The notes under the pieces are model-generated. The model saw nothing but the letters and a program-made list of their open reading frames with translations, made no database searches and was not told the origin of the DNA. Below, one piece after another: positions 1 to 8,927 of a DNA stretch of 64,000 nt. Source of the DNA: Streptomyces hygroscopicus subsp. hygroscopicus (GTDB taxonomy: Bacteria; Actinomycetota; Actinomycetes; Streptomycetales; Streptomycetaceae); NCBI RefSeq assembly GCF_001553455.1, contig NZ_BBOX01000026.1, positions 1-64,000 of the forward strand. Reading direction: 5' to 3'. The translations under genes and the position numbers were made by a program. Within the stretch, counting starts at the first letter, position 1. Every line of letters begins with the position of its first letter.

Positions 1-49
1 CGAGTGCGCCGGGGGCCGCCGCCGTATCGCACGGGCGCCACGGGTGGCG

Positions 50-1279
50 TCAGCCGCCGAACTCCTGCAGGCCCTTCAGCGCCTGGTCGAGCAGCGCCTG
101 CCGGCCCTCGAGCTCCTTGGAGAGCTTGTCGGCCTTCGCGTTGTTCCCCGCCGCACGGGCCGCGTCGATCTGCCCCCGCAGCTTGTCGACGGCGTCCTGC
201 AGCTGGCCGGTGAGCCCCTGGGCACGCGCCCGCGCCTCCGGGTTGGTCCGCCGCCACTCCGCCTCCTCGGCGTCCTGGATGGCGCGCTCCACCGCGTGCA
301 TCCGGCCCTCGATACGGGCACGGGCGTCCCTCGGCACATGGCCGATGGCCTCCCACCGCTCGTTGACCGACCGGAAGGCCGCGCGGGCCGCCTTCAGGTC
401 CGAGACCGGCAGCAGCTTCTCCGCCTCGGCGACCAGCTCCTCCTTACGGGTGAGATTCTCCCGCTGCTCGGCGTCGCGCTCCGCGAAGACCTCGCTGCGC
501 GCCTGGAAGAAGACGTCCTGCGCCCCGCGGAAGCGGTTCCACAGGTCCTCCTCGGCCTCGCGCTGCGCACGGCCCGCGGCCTTCCAGTCGGCCATCAGCT
601 CCCGGTACCGGGCCGCGGTCGGACCCCAGTCGGTGGAACCGGACAGCGCCTCGGCCTCGGCGACCAGCTTCTCCTTGGTCTGCCGGGCCTCCTCGCGCTG
701 GGCGTCCAGCGCGGCGAAGTGCGCCTTGCGCCGCTTGGAGAACGCCGAGCGGGCGTGCGAGAAGCGGTGCCACAGCTCGTCGTCCGTCCTGCGGTCCAGT
801 CGGGGCAGGCCCTTCCAGGTGTCCACCAGGGCGCGCAGCCGCTCCCCGGCCGCCCGCCACTGCTCGCTGGCGGCCAGTTGCTCGGCCTCGGCGACCAGCT
901 CCTCCTTGGCCCTGCGGGCCTCGTCGGCCTGGACCGCCTTGGCCGCCTTGCGCTGCTCGCGCCGGACCTCGACCTCCCCGGCGAGCTTGTCGAGCCGCTT
1001 CCTCAGCGCGTCCAGATCGCCGACCGCGTGGTGCTCGTCGACCTGCTGCCGGATGTGCTCGATGGCCGCCGTGGCGTCCTTGGCCGACAGATCGGTGGTC
1101 CTGACCCGGCGCTCGAGGAGGCCGATCTCGACGACCAGGCCGTCGTACTTGCGCTCGAAGTAGGCGAGGGCCTCGTCCGGAGATCCCGCCTGCCACGATC
1201 CGACGACCTGCTCCCCGTCGGCCGTACGCACGTACACGGTCCCCGTCTCATCGACGCGGCCCCAAGGCTCGCTGCTCAC
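50..1279 (-). CDS. DUF349 domain-containing protein
   Basis: A 409-residue, highly charged protein made of several DUF349 repeats of about 70 residues, recognisable by recurring patterns such as KEELVAEAEXL and LWxRFxxAxxxFxxxR. It is probably an elongated helical, coiled-coil protein. There is no signal peptide or TM segment, and the molecular function of the family is not established. I chose the GTG at 1277-1279 because GGAGGAGG lies about five bases upstream and the protein then begins VSSEPWGRV; an upstream in-frame ATG at 1327 has no such site. It lies on the same strand as, and downstream of, the cyclophilin gene. The family call is firm; the role is unknown. Confidence 0.85.
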   Translation of the reverse strand: MSSEPWGRVDETGTVYVRTADGEQVVGSWQAGSPDEALAYFERKYDGLVVEIGLLERRVRTTDLSAKDATAAIEHIRQQVDEHHAVGDLDALRKRLDKLAGEVEVRREQRKAAKAVQADEARRAKEELVAEAEQLAASEQWRAAGERLRALVDTWKGLPRLDRRTDDELWHRFSHARSAFSKRRKAHFAALDAQREEARQTKEKLVAEAEALSGSTDWGPTAARYRELMADWKAAGRAQREAEEDLWNRFRGAQDVFFQARSEVFAERDAEQRENLTRKEELVAEAEKLLPVSDLKAARAAFRSVNERWEAIGHVPRDARARIEGRMHAVERAIQDAEEAEWRRTNPEARARAQGLTGQLQDAVDKLRGQIDAARAAGNNAKADKLSKELEGRQALLDQALKGLQEFGG

Positions 1280-1342
1280 AGCGCCTCCTCCACATGATGC
1301 CGGGGCGGGCGCGCGGCCCGCGGGCATCGTCCACAGTTTCTT

Positions 1343-1365
1343 CCGGCCGGGATACGCCCGGCCGG
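1343..1365 (-). terminator. Hairpin between cyclophilin and DUF349 genes
   Basis: Perfect 9-bp arms CCGGCCGGG and CCCGGCCGG around a 5-base loop, 122 bases past the cyclophilin stop. There is no clear T-run, so it could be a terminator of the loop-only type found in streptomycetes or a structure in the DUF349 leader. Confidence 0.4.
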
Positions 1366-1487
1366 TCTCACGGCAGGGCGGCGGCCACCGGGGGCAGGCG
1401 CCCTACACAACGCCAACATAGGCGACCGGTGCCCCGGCTGTCCGTATCCTGCGCGACCGAAATTTCGCAGTACGCACGTCAGGGACC

Positions 1488-2351
1488 TCAGGACGCGGTG
1501 ACCGTCGCCTTGTTGATCACCACGCTGGCGTTCGGGGCGGTGTTCATCGTCTGGTCGGCGGGCGCGGCCCCGGCGGCGGCGATCTTCTTCAGGACCTTCA
1601 TCCCGGCCTTGTCGACGGTGCCGAAGGGCGTGTAGTCCGGCGGGAGCCGGCTGTCCTGGTAGACCAGGAAGAACTGGCTGCCGCCGGTGTTCCGGCCCTG
1701 CTTGGTCTGGGGGTTGTACTGGTTGGCCATCGCGACCGTGCCGGCCGGGTACGTGCCGCCCTTGAGCGAGGAGTCCTTCAGGTTCTCGTCCGGGATGGTG
1801 TAGCCGGGGCCGCCCATACCGGTGCCCTGCGGATCACCGCACTGCAGCACGTAGATCTGCGAGTTCACCAGCCGGTGGCACTTGGTGTGGTCGAAGAAGC
1901 CCTTTCCGGCCAGGAAGTTGAAGGAGTTGACCGTGTGCGGCGCCTTCCCTGCGTCCATGGCGATGGAGATGTCCCCGCAGGTGGTCTGCAGCCGCATGGT
2001 GTACGAGGCCGACTTGTCGATGGTGACCGCCGGCTCCTTCTTCCACGACATCTTCTTCGGCTTCTTGTCCGCGACCGCCTTCGCCTCCTTGGCGCAGGGG
2101 TCCGGCGCCTTGCTGGTGGGGGCGGCTGAGGGGGTGCCGGACGCGGCGGCGTCGTCCTTCTTGTCCTTGTCGTTCCCGGACAGCGCGCCCGTGGCCGCCA
2201 CGGCACCGCCCCCGGCCAGGACCACGGCCAGGACGGAGGCGATCACCACATTGCGCTGGCGCGCTTTGCGCCGGGCGGTTTCGCGCCGCTGCTGCTGCCG
2301 AAGGTACTTCTCCCGGGCGAGTTGCCGCCGCCGCTGCTCGTTACTGACCAC
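1488..2351 (-). CDS. Membrane-anchored cyclophilin-type peptidyl-prolyl isomerase
   Basis: A 287-residue cyclophilin that would catalyse cis-trans isomerisation of prolyl bonds outside the membrane. The N-terminus is very basic (residues 1-33), followed by a single hydrophobic anchor (about 34-58, VVIASVLAVVLAGGG) and an acidic, Ala/Pro/Ser-rich linker. The cyclophilin domain covers about 115-287. The catalytic-loop region reads CHRLV, with the conserved Arg, then LQCGDPQGTGMGGPGY and SQFFLVYQD. Cys residues near TTCGD, KCHRL and LQCGD are unlike cytosolic cyclophilins and could form a disulphide (inference). In gene order it sits between the DUF349 gene and the divergent MBL hydrolase, as in other streptomycetes. 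Confidence 0.9.
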   Translation of the reverse strand: MVSNEQRRRQLAREKYLRQQQRRETARRKARQRNVVIASVLAVVLAGGGAVAATGALSGNDKDKKDDAAASGTPSAAPTSKAPDPCAKEAKAVADKKPKKMSWKKEPAVTIDKSASYTMRLQTTCGDISIAMDAGKAPHTVNSFNFLAGKGFFDHTKCHRLVNSQIYVLQCGDPQGTGMGGPGYTIPDENLKDSSLKGGTYPAGTVAMANQYNPQTKQGRNTGGSQFFLVYQDSRLPPDYTPFGTVDKAGMKVLKKIAAAGAAPADQTMNTAPNASVVINKATVTAS

Positions 2352-2502
2352 CGGGTCGTCTCCTCATGGCGTGTGCCGTCGGTGTCCTGCTGTTGTGTAT
2401 GAGGGTTCGGGCGTACCGTATACGGGTTCGCTGTGGCGAGGGCGCCGCCGGTAGGCTCTGAAGCCGCTGACAACTTCCACCGGACGACCCTGAAGGACGA
2501 TC

Positions 2503-3219
2503 GTGCTCATTGCCGGGTTCCCCGCCGGGGCCTGGGGGACCAACTGTTACCTGGTCGCCCCCGCCGCCGGTGAGGAGTGCGTGATCATCGACCCGGGCCA
2601 TCAGGCGGCCCAAGGCGTCGAGGAGGCGGTCGCCAAACACCGGCTCAAGCCCGTCGCCGTCGTCCTCACCCACGGCCATATCGACCATGTCGCCTCGGTG
2701 GTCCCGGTCTGCGGCGCGCATGACGTGCCGGCCTGGATCCACCCGGCCGACCGCTTCATGATGAGCGATCCCGAGAAGGCCCTCGGGCGCTCCATCGGCA
2801 TGCCGCTGATGGGTGAACTCACCGTGGGGGAGCCGGACGACGTCAAGGAGCTGGCCGACGGCGCCGAGCTGAAGCTGGCCGGTCTGGAGTTCGGCGTCGC
2901 GCACGCCCCGGGCCATACCAAGGGGTCGGTGACCTTCCGGATGCCCGAGCAGGCGGACGTCCCGTCCGTCTTCTTCTCGGGCGACCTGCTCTTCGCCGGC
3001 TCCATCGGACGCACCGATCTGCCCGGCGGCGATCACGCCGAGATGCTCGAGTCGCTGGCCCGTGTGGTCCTGCCGCTCGACGACTCGACCGTGGTGCTGT
3101 CCGGCCACGGCCCCCAGACCAGCATCGGCCGTGAGCGCGCCACCAACCCGTATCTGCGCGAGGTGGCCGCCGGCCTGGGAGACGGCGCGCAGCGCCCGGC
3201 TCCGCGACGAGGAATGTGA
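2503..3219 (+). CDS. MBL-fold metallo-hydrolase (glyoxalase II-like)
   Basis: A 238-residue metallo-beta-lactamase-fold hydrolase. The zinc motif HGHIDH is at about residues 59-64. A further His lies in APGHTKGS, an Asp in [15 protein letters not shown], and the last His in LSGHGP, so the full set of metal ligands is present. The pattern matches the short hydroxyacylglutathione-hydrolase-like (GloB-type) subfamily, whose natural thioester substrate in actinobacteria is not known. The start is GTG. Its stop codon is 14 bases before the chosen hisS start, so the two are probably cotranscribed. Confidence 0.9.
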   Translation: MLIAGFPAGAWGTNCYLVAPAAGEECVIIDPGHQAAQGVEEAVAKHRLKPVAVVLTHGHIDHVASVVPVCGAHDVPAWIHPADRFMMSDPEKALGRSIGMPLMGELTVGEPDDVKELADGAELKLAGLEFGVAHAPGHTKGSVTFRMPEQADVPSVFFSGDLLFAGSIGRTDLPGGDHAEMLESLARVVLPLDDSTVVLSGHGPQTSIGRERATNPYLREVAAGLGDGAQRPAPRRGM

Positions 3220-3233
3220 CGAGAGACTTCACC

Positions 3234-4496
3234 TTGAGCACCTTCAAGGCCCCCCGGGGCACGTACGACCTGATCCCGCCGGCCTCCGCGACGTACCTCG
3301 CGGTGCGCGAGGCGATCGCCGCACCGCTCAAGCGCTCCGGCTACGGCTACATCGAAACCCCCGGTTTCGAGAACGTGGAGCTTTTCGCCCGGGGCGTCGG
3401 CGAGTCCACCGACATCGTGACCAAGGAGATGTACACCCTCACCACCAAGGGTGGTGACCAGCTCGCGCTGCGCCCCGAGGGCACCGCCTCGGTGCTGCGC
3501 GCCGCCCTGGAGGCCAATCTGCACAAGGCCGGATCCCTGCCGGTCAAGCTCTGGTACTCGGGCTCGTACTACCGCTACGAGCGGCCGCAGAAGGGCCGCT
3601 ACCGCCACTTCTCGCAGGTCGGCGCGGAGGCGATCGGCGCCGAGGACCCGGCCCTGGACGCCGAGCTGATCGTCCTGGCCCACGACGCCTACCGCTCGCT
3701 GGGGCTGCGCGACTTCCGCATCCTGCTGAACTCGCTGGGCGACGCCACCTGCCGCCCCGCCTACCGCACCGCACTCCAGGACTTCCTGCGCGGCCTGGAC
3801 CTGGACGAGGACACGCGGCGGCGGGTGGAGATCAACCCGCTGCGGGTGCTGGACGACAAGCGCGAGGCGGTGCGCAAGCAGCTGGCCGACGCCCCGCTGC
3901 TGCGCGACCACCTGTGCGAGGAGTGCACGGCGTACCACGCGGAGGTCCGCGAGCTGATCACCGCGCAGGGCGTGAGCTTCGAGGACGACGCGAAGCTGGT
4001 GCGCGGCCTGGACTACTACACCCGGACGACCTTCGAGTTCGTCCACAACGGGCTGGGCTCACAGTCCGCGGTCGGCGGCGGCGGCCGCTACGACGGGCTG
4101 TCCGAGATGATCGGCGGCCCGGCGCTGCCCTCGGTGGGCTGGGCGCTCGGCGTGGACCGCACGGTGCTGGCCCTGGAAGCCGAGGGCGTCCAGCTGGACC
4201 TGCCCGACGCGGTCAGCGTCTTCGCGGTGCCGCTGGGGGAGAAGGCCCGGAAGGTCCTCTTCGGCGTGGTCGGCGACCTCCGTACGGCGGGTGTCGCCAC
4301 GGACTTCGCCTACGGCGGCAAGGGGCTGAAGGCCGCGATGAAGGCCGCCAACCGCAGCGGTGCGCGCTACGCGATCGTGGCCGGCGAGCGCGACCTGGCC
4401 GAGGACGTGGTCCAGCTGAAGGACATGGAGTCCGGCGAGCAGGCGCCGGTGCCGCTGACCGAGGTGGTCGAGGCGGTCCGCTCGCGCCTGGCCTGA
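3234..4496 (+). CDS. hisS: Histidyl-tRNA synthetase
   Basis: A class II aminoacyl-tRNA synthetase that charges tRNA-His. Seen in order: N-terminal APRGTYDL, the class II core with RPEGTA and the arginine-rich [16 protein letters not shown] (motif 2), the histidine-specific [15 protein letters not shown], the GGGGRYDGL motif, the motif 3 region GWALGVDR, and a C-terminal anticodon-binding domain. I chose the TTG at 3234 because it gives the family N-terminus MSTFKAPRG and has GAGAG upstream. An in-frame GTG at 3216, overlapping the previous stop, would add six residues. At 420 residues it has normal length. Confidence 0.97.
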   Translation: MSTFKAPRGTYDLIPPASATYLAVREAIAAPLKRSGYGYIETPGFENVELFARGVGESTDIVTKEMYTLTTKGGDQLALRPEGTASVLRAALEANLHKAGSLPVKLWYSGSYYRYERPQKGRYRHFSQVGAEAIGAEDPALDAELIVLAHDAYRSLGLRDFRILLNSLGDATCRPAYRTALQDFLRGLDLDEDTRRRVEINPLRVLDDKREAVRKQLADAPLLRDHLCEECTAYHAEVRELITAQGVSFEDDAKLVRGLDYYTRTTFEFVHNGLGSQSAVGGGGRYDGLSEMIGGPALPSVGWALGVDRTVLALEAEGVQLDLPDAVSVFAVPLGEKARKVLFGVVGDLRTAGVATDFAYGGKGLKAAMKAANRSGARYAIVAGERDLAEDVVQLKDMESGEQAPVPLTEVVEAVRSRLA

Positions 4497-4524
4497 GCGA
4501 GGCTCGTCAGGGGAGGCTCGTCAG

Positions 4525-4551
4525 GGGGCCCGGGGGAACGCCCCGGGCCCC
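4525..4551 (+). terminator. hisS transcription terminator
   Basis: Stem GGGGCCCGGGG / CCCCGGGCCCC with a 5-base loop followed by TTCT, 29 bases after the hisS stop. It is preceded by a tandem duplication of GAGGCTCGTCAGGGG (4499-4528). Confidence 0.8.
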
Positions 4552-4554
4552 TTC

Positions 4555-4705
4555 TGCGGCTTCCTGCAGCAGGCCCAGCCGTATCGCGCTGGTGACCGCC
4601 GCGGTGCGGTCGTCCACGCCGAGCTTGCCGAAGGCCCGCAGCGGATGGGCCGACCGGGCCCGCCCGGCGACCAGGGCGCGGGCCTCCGCGAGGTTCTCCC
4701 GGGCG
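4555..4705 (-). pseudogene. LuxR/NarL-type response regulator C-terminal remnant
   Basis: The minus-strand translation ends KLGVDDRTAAVTSAIRLGLL, which is the last helix-turn-helix segment of a LuxR-family response regulator (typically LxKLGVxDRTAAVTxAxRxGLL). Upstream of it, residues ENLAEARALVAGRARS look like a garbled version of the usual RExEVLxLVAxGxSNxEIA. Receiver domain, start and most of the HTH are absent. I read it as a decayed gene tail next to the ABC remnant; no intact reading frame supports a protein. Confidence 0.6.
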
Positions 4706-4754
4706 GTACGCCCCATGAGGCCCCAAGGGCGGCGGACCGGCGGCATGTCGTGGT

Positions 4755-5117
4755 GCCGGCTCCGACACGACCTCGTCGGGATCGCGCGAACGCGGGGAGG
4801 AGCGCGCGAAGTGCCGCACCGTCTCCCGCACCGTCAACTCGGCCGGGGCCGATTCATCCTGCCAAACGATGCCGACCCGGGAACGCCGCTGCCGCCCGCC
4901 GGAGGCGGGGTCCCGGCCCAGCACCGTGACCTCACCCGCGTCCCGGCTCCGGTGACCCCGGAGATCTCCACCGTGGTGCCCTCGCCCGCCCCGTCGGGCC
5001 CCAGGATCCCGAACCCTCACCGTGCCGGATGCCCAGGTCAACGCCGTCCGGCGCGGTCACCGCGCCGTATCGCTCGCGCAGCCCGCGCACCCGTACCGCT
5101 TCTTCCGCCATGGCCAT
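4755..5117 (-). pseudogene. Frameshifted ABC transporter ATPase remnant
   Basis: Pieces of one ABC ATPase are spread over three minus-strand frames. The N-terminus EEAVRVRGLRERYGAV is in one frame; FGILGPDGAGEGTTVEI, the Walker A region, is in a second; and AGEVTVLGRDP followed by RVGIVWQDESAPAELTVRET (Q-loop region) is in a third. At least two frameshifts are therefore needed. In addition the Walker A Lys-Ser has become Glu-Gly, and the signature motif and Walker B are missing. It resembles the daunorubicin-resistance/ABC-2 exporter ATPases. It joins directly to the LuxR remnant, which suggests deletion of the intervening permease. Confidence 0.8.
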
Positions 5118-5295
5118 GAGCCCGACGCTGCCGCGCGGGCCCCGGGGACGACCGGGAAGCCCGTCTTATGTCCTCCGAACGGAGGACCGGGCACCATGGC
5201 ATGACCCCGCCGAGTGCGCCCTGCGGCGAGGGCGGGTGCGGCACAATGGCCGTGCCCGACGGGGCTGGCACTGTGGAGAGCGACGGACGGCGAGT

Positions 5296-5952
5296 ATGGC
5301 GACGACAGTGATGGACGACGTGGAGTCCGGCGAGGCACACGAGGGCGGGCGGGGCGGGACGGGGGGCGGCCGTGCCTTCGCCCTGCTGCTCGTGATCACG
5401 GGCGCCCTGGGTCTCCTCGCGGCCTGGGTCATCACGATCGACAAGAACAAGATCCTTGAGTACAAGGCCGACGGTAAGGTCTTCACTCCCGGTTGCAGCC
5501 TCAACCCCGTCGTCTCCTGCGGCAACATCATGGAGAGCGACCAGGCGCAGGCGTTCGGCTTCCCCAACCCGATGCTCGGACTGGTCGCCTACGGCATCGT
5601 GATCTGCGTGGGCATGTCGCTGCTGACCGGGGCGCGCTTCCCCCGCTGGTACTGGCTGACCTTCAACGCGGGCTGCCTCTTCGGCGTCGGCTTCGTGACC
5701 TGGCTGCAGTACGAGTCGCTGTACGTGATCGGCTCGCTGTGCCTGTGGTGCTGCCTCGCCTGGGTCGCCACGATCGTGATGTTCTGCTACGTCACCGGCC
5801 ACAACCTCAAGCACGGGTACCTGCCCGCCCCGGACGGGCTGCGGCGCGGGCTCATGGAGTTCCACTGGGTGGTCCCGGTGCTCTGGATCGGCGTGATCGG
5901 GATGCTGATCCTGACCCGCTGGTGGGACTTCTGGACGGGTGCGCAGGGCTGA
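5296..5952 (+). CDS. Vitamin K epoxide reductase family membrane protein (VKOR)
   Basis: A 218-residue integral membrane protein with about five TM segments. In actinobacteria VKOR re-oxidises a DsbA-like thiol oxidase and passes electrons to menaquinone. Conserved features seen: the loop Cys pair C67 and C75 (CSLNPVVSC), the Ser/Asn-rich region before them, and the redox CxxC as CLWC at C149-C152 in the fourth TM, with an additional Cys directly after it. The ATG at 5296 is used because the frame upstream overlaps the pseudogene and lacks similarity. No partner DsbA lies next to it. Confidence 0.93.
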   Translation: MATTVMDDVESGEAHEGGRGGTGGGRAFALLLVITGALGLLAAWVITIDKNKILEYKADGKVFTPGCSLNPVVSCGNIMESDQAQAFGFPNPMLGLVAYGIVICVGMSLLTGARFPRWYWLTFNAGCLFGVGFVTWLQYESLYVIGSLCLWCCLAWVATIVMFCYVTGHNLKHGYLPAPDGLRRGLMEFHWVVPVLWIGVIGMLILTRWWDFWTGAQG

Positions 5953-6079
5953 GCCCGATCCCCGCCGGTACGTAGTCGCACCCGCGTCGGTACGGACCGC
6001 GCCCCCGCCGACACGGAGTCCGACCCCCGTCGGCACGGAGCCTGGCAGCGTTGTCGGTGGCTTGGCATAGGCTTCCCGC

Positions 6080-7468
6080 GTGGAGCCAGACCTGTTCACC
6101 GCCGCCGCAGAAGACCGCCAGGAGAAGGACCCGGCCAGCAGCCCGCTGGCCGTGCGGATGCGTCCGCGCACCCTCGACGAGGTCGTGGGCCAGCAGCATC
6201 TGCTGCGCCCCGGGTCCCCGCTGCGCCGGCTCGTGGGCGAGGGCGGCGGCGGCCCGGCCGGGCCGTCCTCGGTGATCCTGTGGGGCCCGCCCGGCATCGG
6301 CAAGACGACGCTGGCGTATGTGGTCAGCCAGGCCACCCAGAAGCGCTTCGTCGAGCTGTCGGCCATCACCGCGGGGGTCAAGGAGGTCCGGGCCGTCATC
6401 GACGGCGCGCGGCGCTCCTCCGGGGCGTACGGGCGGGACACCGTGCTCTTCTTGGACGAGATCCACCGCTTCAGCAAGGCCCAGCAGGACTCCCTGCTGC
6501 CCGCCGTCGAGAACCGCTGGGTGACGCTGATCGCCGCCACCACCGAGAATCCCTACTTCTCGGTGATCTCCCCGCTGCTCTCCCGCTCGCTGCTGCTCAC
6601 CCTGGAGCCGCTGACCGACGACGACCTGCGCGGGCTGCTGCGGCGCGCGCTCACCGACGAGCGGGGGCTCGGTGGAGCCCTCACTCTTCCCGAGGACGCC
6701 GAGGCACATCTGCTGCGCATAGCGGGCGGGGACGCCCGGCGGGCGCTCACCGCACTGGAGGCGGGCGCCGGGGCGGCCCTGGACAAGGGCGAGTCCGAGA
6801 TCGCGCTCGGCACGCTGGAGGAGGCGGTCGACCGGGCCGCGGTGAAGTACGACCGCGCCGGCGACCAGCACTACGACGTGGCCAGCGCCCTCATCAAGTC
6901 CATCCGCGGCTCGGACGTGGACGCGGCGCTGCACTATCTGGCCCGGATGATCGAGGCGGGCGAGGACCCGCGGTTCATCGCCCGGCGGCTGATGATCTCG
7001 GCGAGCGAGGACATCGGCCTTGCCGATCCGACCGCCCTGCCCACCGCCGTGGCGGCGGCGCAGGCCGTCGCCCTGATCGGTTTCCCGGAGGCGGCGCTCA
7101 CCTTGAGCCACGCCACCATCGCCCTGGCGCTCGCGCCCAAGTCCAACGCGGCCACCACGGCGATCGGCGCGGCGCTGGCGGATGTGCGGGCGGGGCTCGC
7201 CGGTCCGGTGCCGCCGCATCTGCGCGACGGCCACTACCAGGGCGCCAAGAAGCTCGGCCACGCGCAGGGCTATCTCTACCCGCACGACCTGCCGGGCGGG
7301 ATCGCGGCGCAGCAGTACGCACCGGACAAGATCCACGGCAAGCGGTACTACGAGCCGACGCGGTACGGCGCTGAGGCGCGGTACGCGGACGTGGTGGAGC
7401 GGGTGCGGGCGCGGCTGCGGGGCGATCCGCCGCCGTCCGCCGACGGTCCGGCCCCGGCCTCTTCCTAG
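6080..7468 (+). CDS. rarA: Replication-associated recombination protein A, AAA+ ATPase
   Basis: A 462-residue RarA/MgsA/WRNIP1-family clamp-loader-like ATPase acting at stalled replication forks. Walker [10 protein letters not shown] is near residues 70-78, Walker [10 protein letters not shown] near 125, sensor 1 is in AATTENP, and the arginine finger region is [11 protein letters not shown]. The C-terminal tetramerisation region includes [18 protein letters not shown] and [14 protein letters not shown]-terminal [17 protein letters not shown] is typical. The start is GTG. It is the last plus-strand gene before a repetitive spacer. Confidence 0.96.
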   Translation: MEPDLFTAAAEDRQEKDPASSPLAVRMRPRTLDEVVGQQHLLRPGSPLRRLVGEGGGGPAGPSSVILWGPPGIGKTTLAYVVSQATQKRFVELSAITAGVKEVRAVIDGARRSSGAYGRDTVLFLDEIHRFSKAQQDSLLPAVENRWVTLIAATTENPYFSVISPLLSRSLLLTLEPLTDDDLRGLLRRALTDERGLGGALTLPEDAEAHLLRIAGGDARRALTALEAGAGAALDKGESEIALGTLEEAVDRAAVKYDRAGDQHYDVASALIKSIRGSDVDAALHYLARMIEAGEDPRFIARRLMISASEDIGLADPTALPTAVAAAQAVALIGFPEAALTLSHATIALALAPKSNAATTAIGAALADVRAGLAGPVPPHLRDGHYQGAKKLGHAQGYLYPHDLPGGIAAQQYAPDKIHGKRYYEPTRYGAEARYADVVERVRARLRGDPPPSADGPAPASS

Positions 7469-7951
7469 CTCCGGCCCCGGCTTCTTCCTAGCTCCGGTCC
7501 CGGTCCTGGCCGTCTCCCGGCTCCGGCCCGAGGCTTGGCCGTGGCCCGGTCCCGGCTTCTTCCCAGCTCCGGTCCGAGGCCCGGCCTCGACCCGGTCCCC
7601 GGCCTCTTCTCCCTCCCCGGTCCCGTCCCCGGGTCTGATCCCGTCCCCGGGTCTGATCCCTGGGCCCGATCCCGGTCCCCGGCTCGGCCGCGGGCTTGGC
7701 CGGTCCCTGTGCCGTCCCCGGTCCCGGGCTCGGCCCGTCCCGATCCCGGATCGGGACGGCCCCGGCCCGGTCTCGGTCGCGGGTTCGGCCGCGGGCTTGG
7801 CCTGTCCCGGCCCCGGTTCCGGGCTCGGCCTCCCGGTCCCGGTCCCGGTCCCGGTCCCGGTCCCGGGACCGGGACCGGGACGGACTCGGCCTCCGTCCCG
7901 GCCCCCGCCGCCGCGCCCGGTCGTCCCGCCGCGCCGGTCCCGGCGGGCGTC
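7469..7951. repeat. Low-complexity CCGGTC-rich spacer
   Basis: About 480 bases between the convergent ends of rarA and the DUF2470 gene, built of degenerate CCGGTCCC, CCCCGGC and GGCTCGGCC units. It includes a tandem CCCGTCCCCGGGTCTGAT pair (about 7623-7658) and two near-identical GGXTCGGCCGCGGGCTTGGCC copies about 100 bases apart. Open frames on both strands here are low-complexity Pro/Gly/Arg strings without similarity, so I call no gene. Confidence 0.75.
7848..7881. repeat. Perfect 17-bp inverted repeat made of GGTCCC units
   Basis: Five head-to-tail GGTCCC units (7835-7864) switch abruptly to GGGACC units (7865-7881). The result is a perfect palindrome with 17-base arms and no loop. It could end both convergent transcripts. 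Confidence 0.8.
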
Positions 7952-8872
7952 TCAGCCGGTCGCCGCGTCGAACAGGGCGTGCATCGCCCGCCGCAGCTCG
8001 GACACGCCCCGCACCGGCTCGGGGAAGTCGAAGCGGGCGTCGAACGGCCGGTCCGCCTCGTCCGTGAAGCGCACCCGCAGGCCGAAGCGGTCCAGCGCCA
8101 CCGGTGTGGCCGGGCCCCGGGTGCAGACCATGGCGGAGCGGTCGCCGAGCAGCGCGCACAGTCCGCGCACCTGCTCGCCGTGGGCGGCGTGCAGATGCTG
8201 GAGCAGATCGGCCTCGTGCCGGACGAGCGGATCGGGGGTGGCCGTCGCGAAGTCGTCCGGTTCCACGGTGTCCGCGCCCCACAGGTCGTCCACGTACGCC
8301 TCGCCGACCTCCAGCCGCAGCAGCGTCCAGGCGGCCCGCCCGGCGGGCCCGATCCCGGCGGCCGGGCCGCCGGGCTCCGGGGGCCGCATCGCGTGGTCGA
8401 GGGCGAGCAGTTCGCCCACCGGATGCCGCTCGGCCAGCAGCGCCGCCGCGGCGCGCGTCCGCTCACCGCACGGGACGGGGGTGAGCCAGCCGGCCACCCG
8501 GGCGCGGCCGCGGATCCGGTGGGGCATCGCGACGGGGGCGACGTCGGTGATCTCCATCACGCAGGTCAGCTCGTCGTCCCGGGCGTACCCGGCGGCGCGG
8601 GCGACGGGGGAGCCGCCGGGCACCAGCAGCAGCACATCGCCGTCGGGGGCGACGGTACGGGCGGCCGGACCGTCCGTCCCCAGGTCGTCCGGGGCCTCGT
8701 TTCCGGGACGGTCCTCGGTTCCGGGAATCGTCAGTGACGCCGTAGCCTTGGATTCCACGAGAGTCCGTACGCGCTCTGCCGGCGTTGGCCGCAGGGTGTC
8801 TTCCATGGGACGCGGCTGACCCTCCTCGGGGCTCTGACCAGTGCTGGGCAGGGGGATCCCAGGTCGAAACAT
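7952..8872 (-). CDS. DUF2470 domain protein, HugZ-like (heme-iron utilisation type)
   Basis: A 306-residue cytosolic protein. The N-terminal half resembles the FMN-binding split-barrel (pyridoxamine 5'-phosphate oxidase-like) fold of HugZ-type heme-degrading proteins (residues about 30-190). The C-terminal DUF2470 domain follows (about 210-300, containing HAAHGEQVRGLCA and a final region VRGVSELRRAMHALFD). The ATG at 8870-8872 has GGAG seven bases upstream. An iron box lies 14 bases upstream of this start, so the gene is probably repressed by the iron regulator DmdR when iron is plentiful, which fits a role in taking iron from heme. The activity itself is inferred from the family. Confidence 0.8.
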   Translation of the reverse strand: MFRPGIPLPSTGQSPEEGQPRPMEDTLRPTPAERVRTLVESKATASLTIPGTEDRPGNEAPDDLGTDGPAARTVAPDGDVLLLVPGGSPVARAAGYARDDELTCVMEITDVAPVAMPHRIRGRARVAGWLTPVPCGERTRAAAALLAERHPVGELLALDHAMRPPEPGGPAAGIGPAGRAAWTLLRLEVGEAYVDDLWGADTVEPDDFATATPDPLVRHEADLLQHLHAAHGEQVRGLCALLGDRSAMVCTRGPATPVALDRFGLRVRFTDEADRPFDARFDFPEPVRGVSELRRAMHALFDAATG

Positions 8873-8886
8873 GCGTTCTCCTCGGC

Positions 8887-8905
8887 TAAGGTAAGGCTTA
8901 CCTAA
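8887..8905. promoter_or_regulatory. Iron box (DmdR/IdeR operator)
   Basis: TAAGGTAAGGCTTACCTAA is a 19-bp near-perfect dyad (8 of 9 arm positions pair) matching the DtxR-family consensus TTAGGTTAGGCTAACCTAA. It sits between the divergent DUF2470 gene (14 bases from its start) and rpsD (22 bases from its start). Confidence 0.85.
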
Positions 8906-8927
8906 CGTACATGGAGGTCCGTTCCCC

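Noticed and set aside
7465-8466. Long Pro/Gly/Arg-rich frames across the CCGGTC repeat tract
   Set aside because: The composition mirrors the hexanucleotide repeats; only the DUF2470 frame from 7952 shows a real domain.
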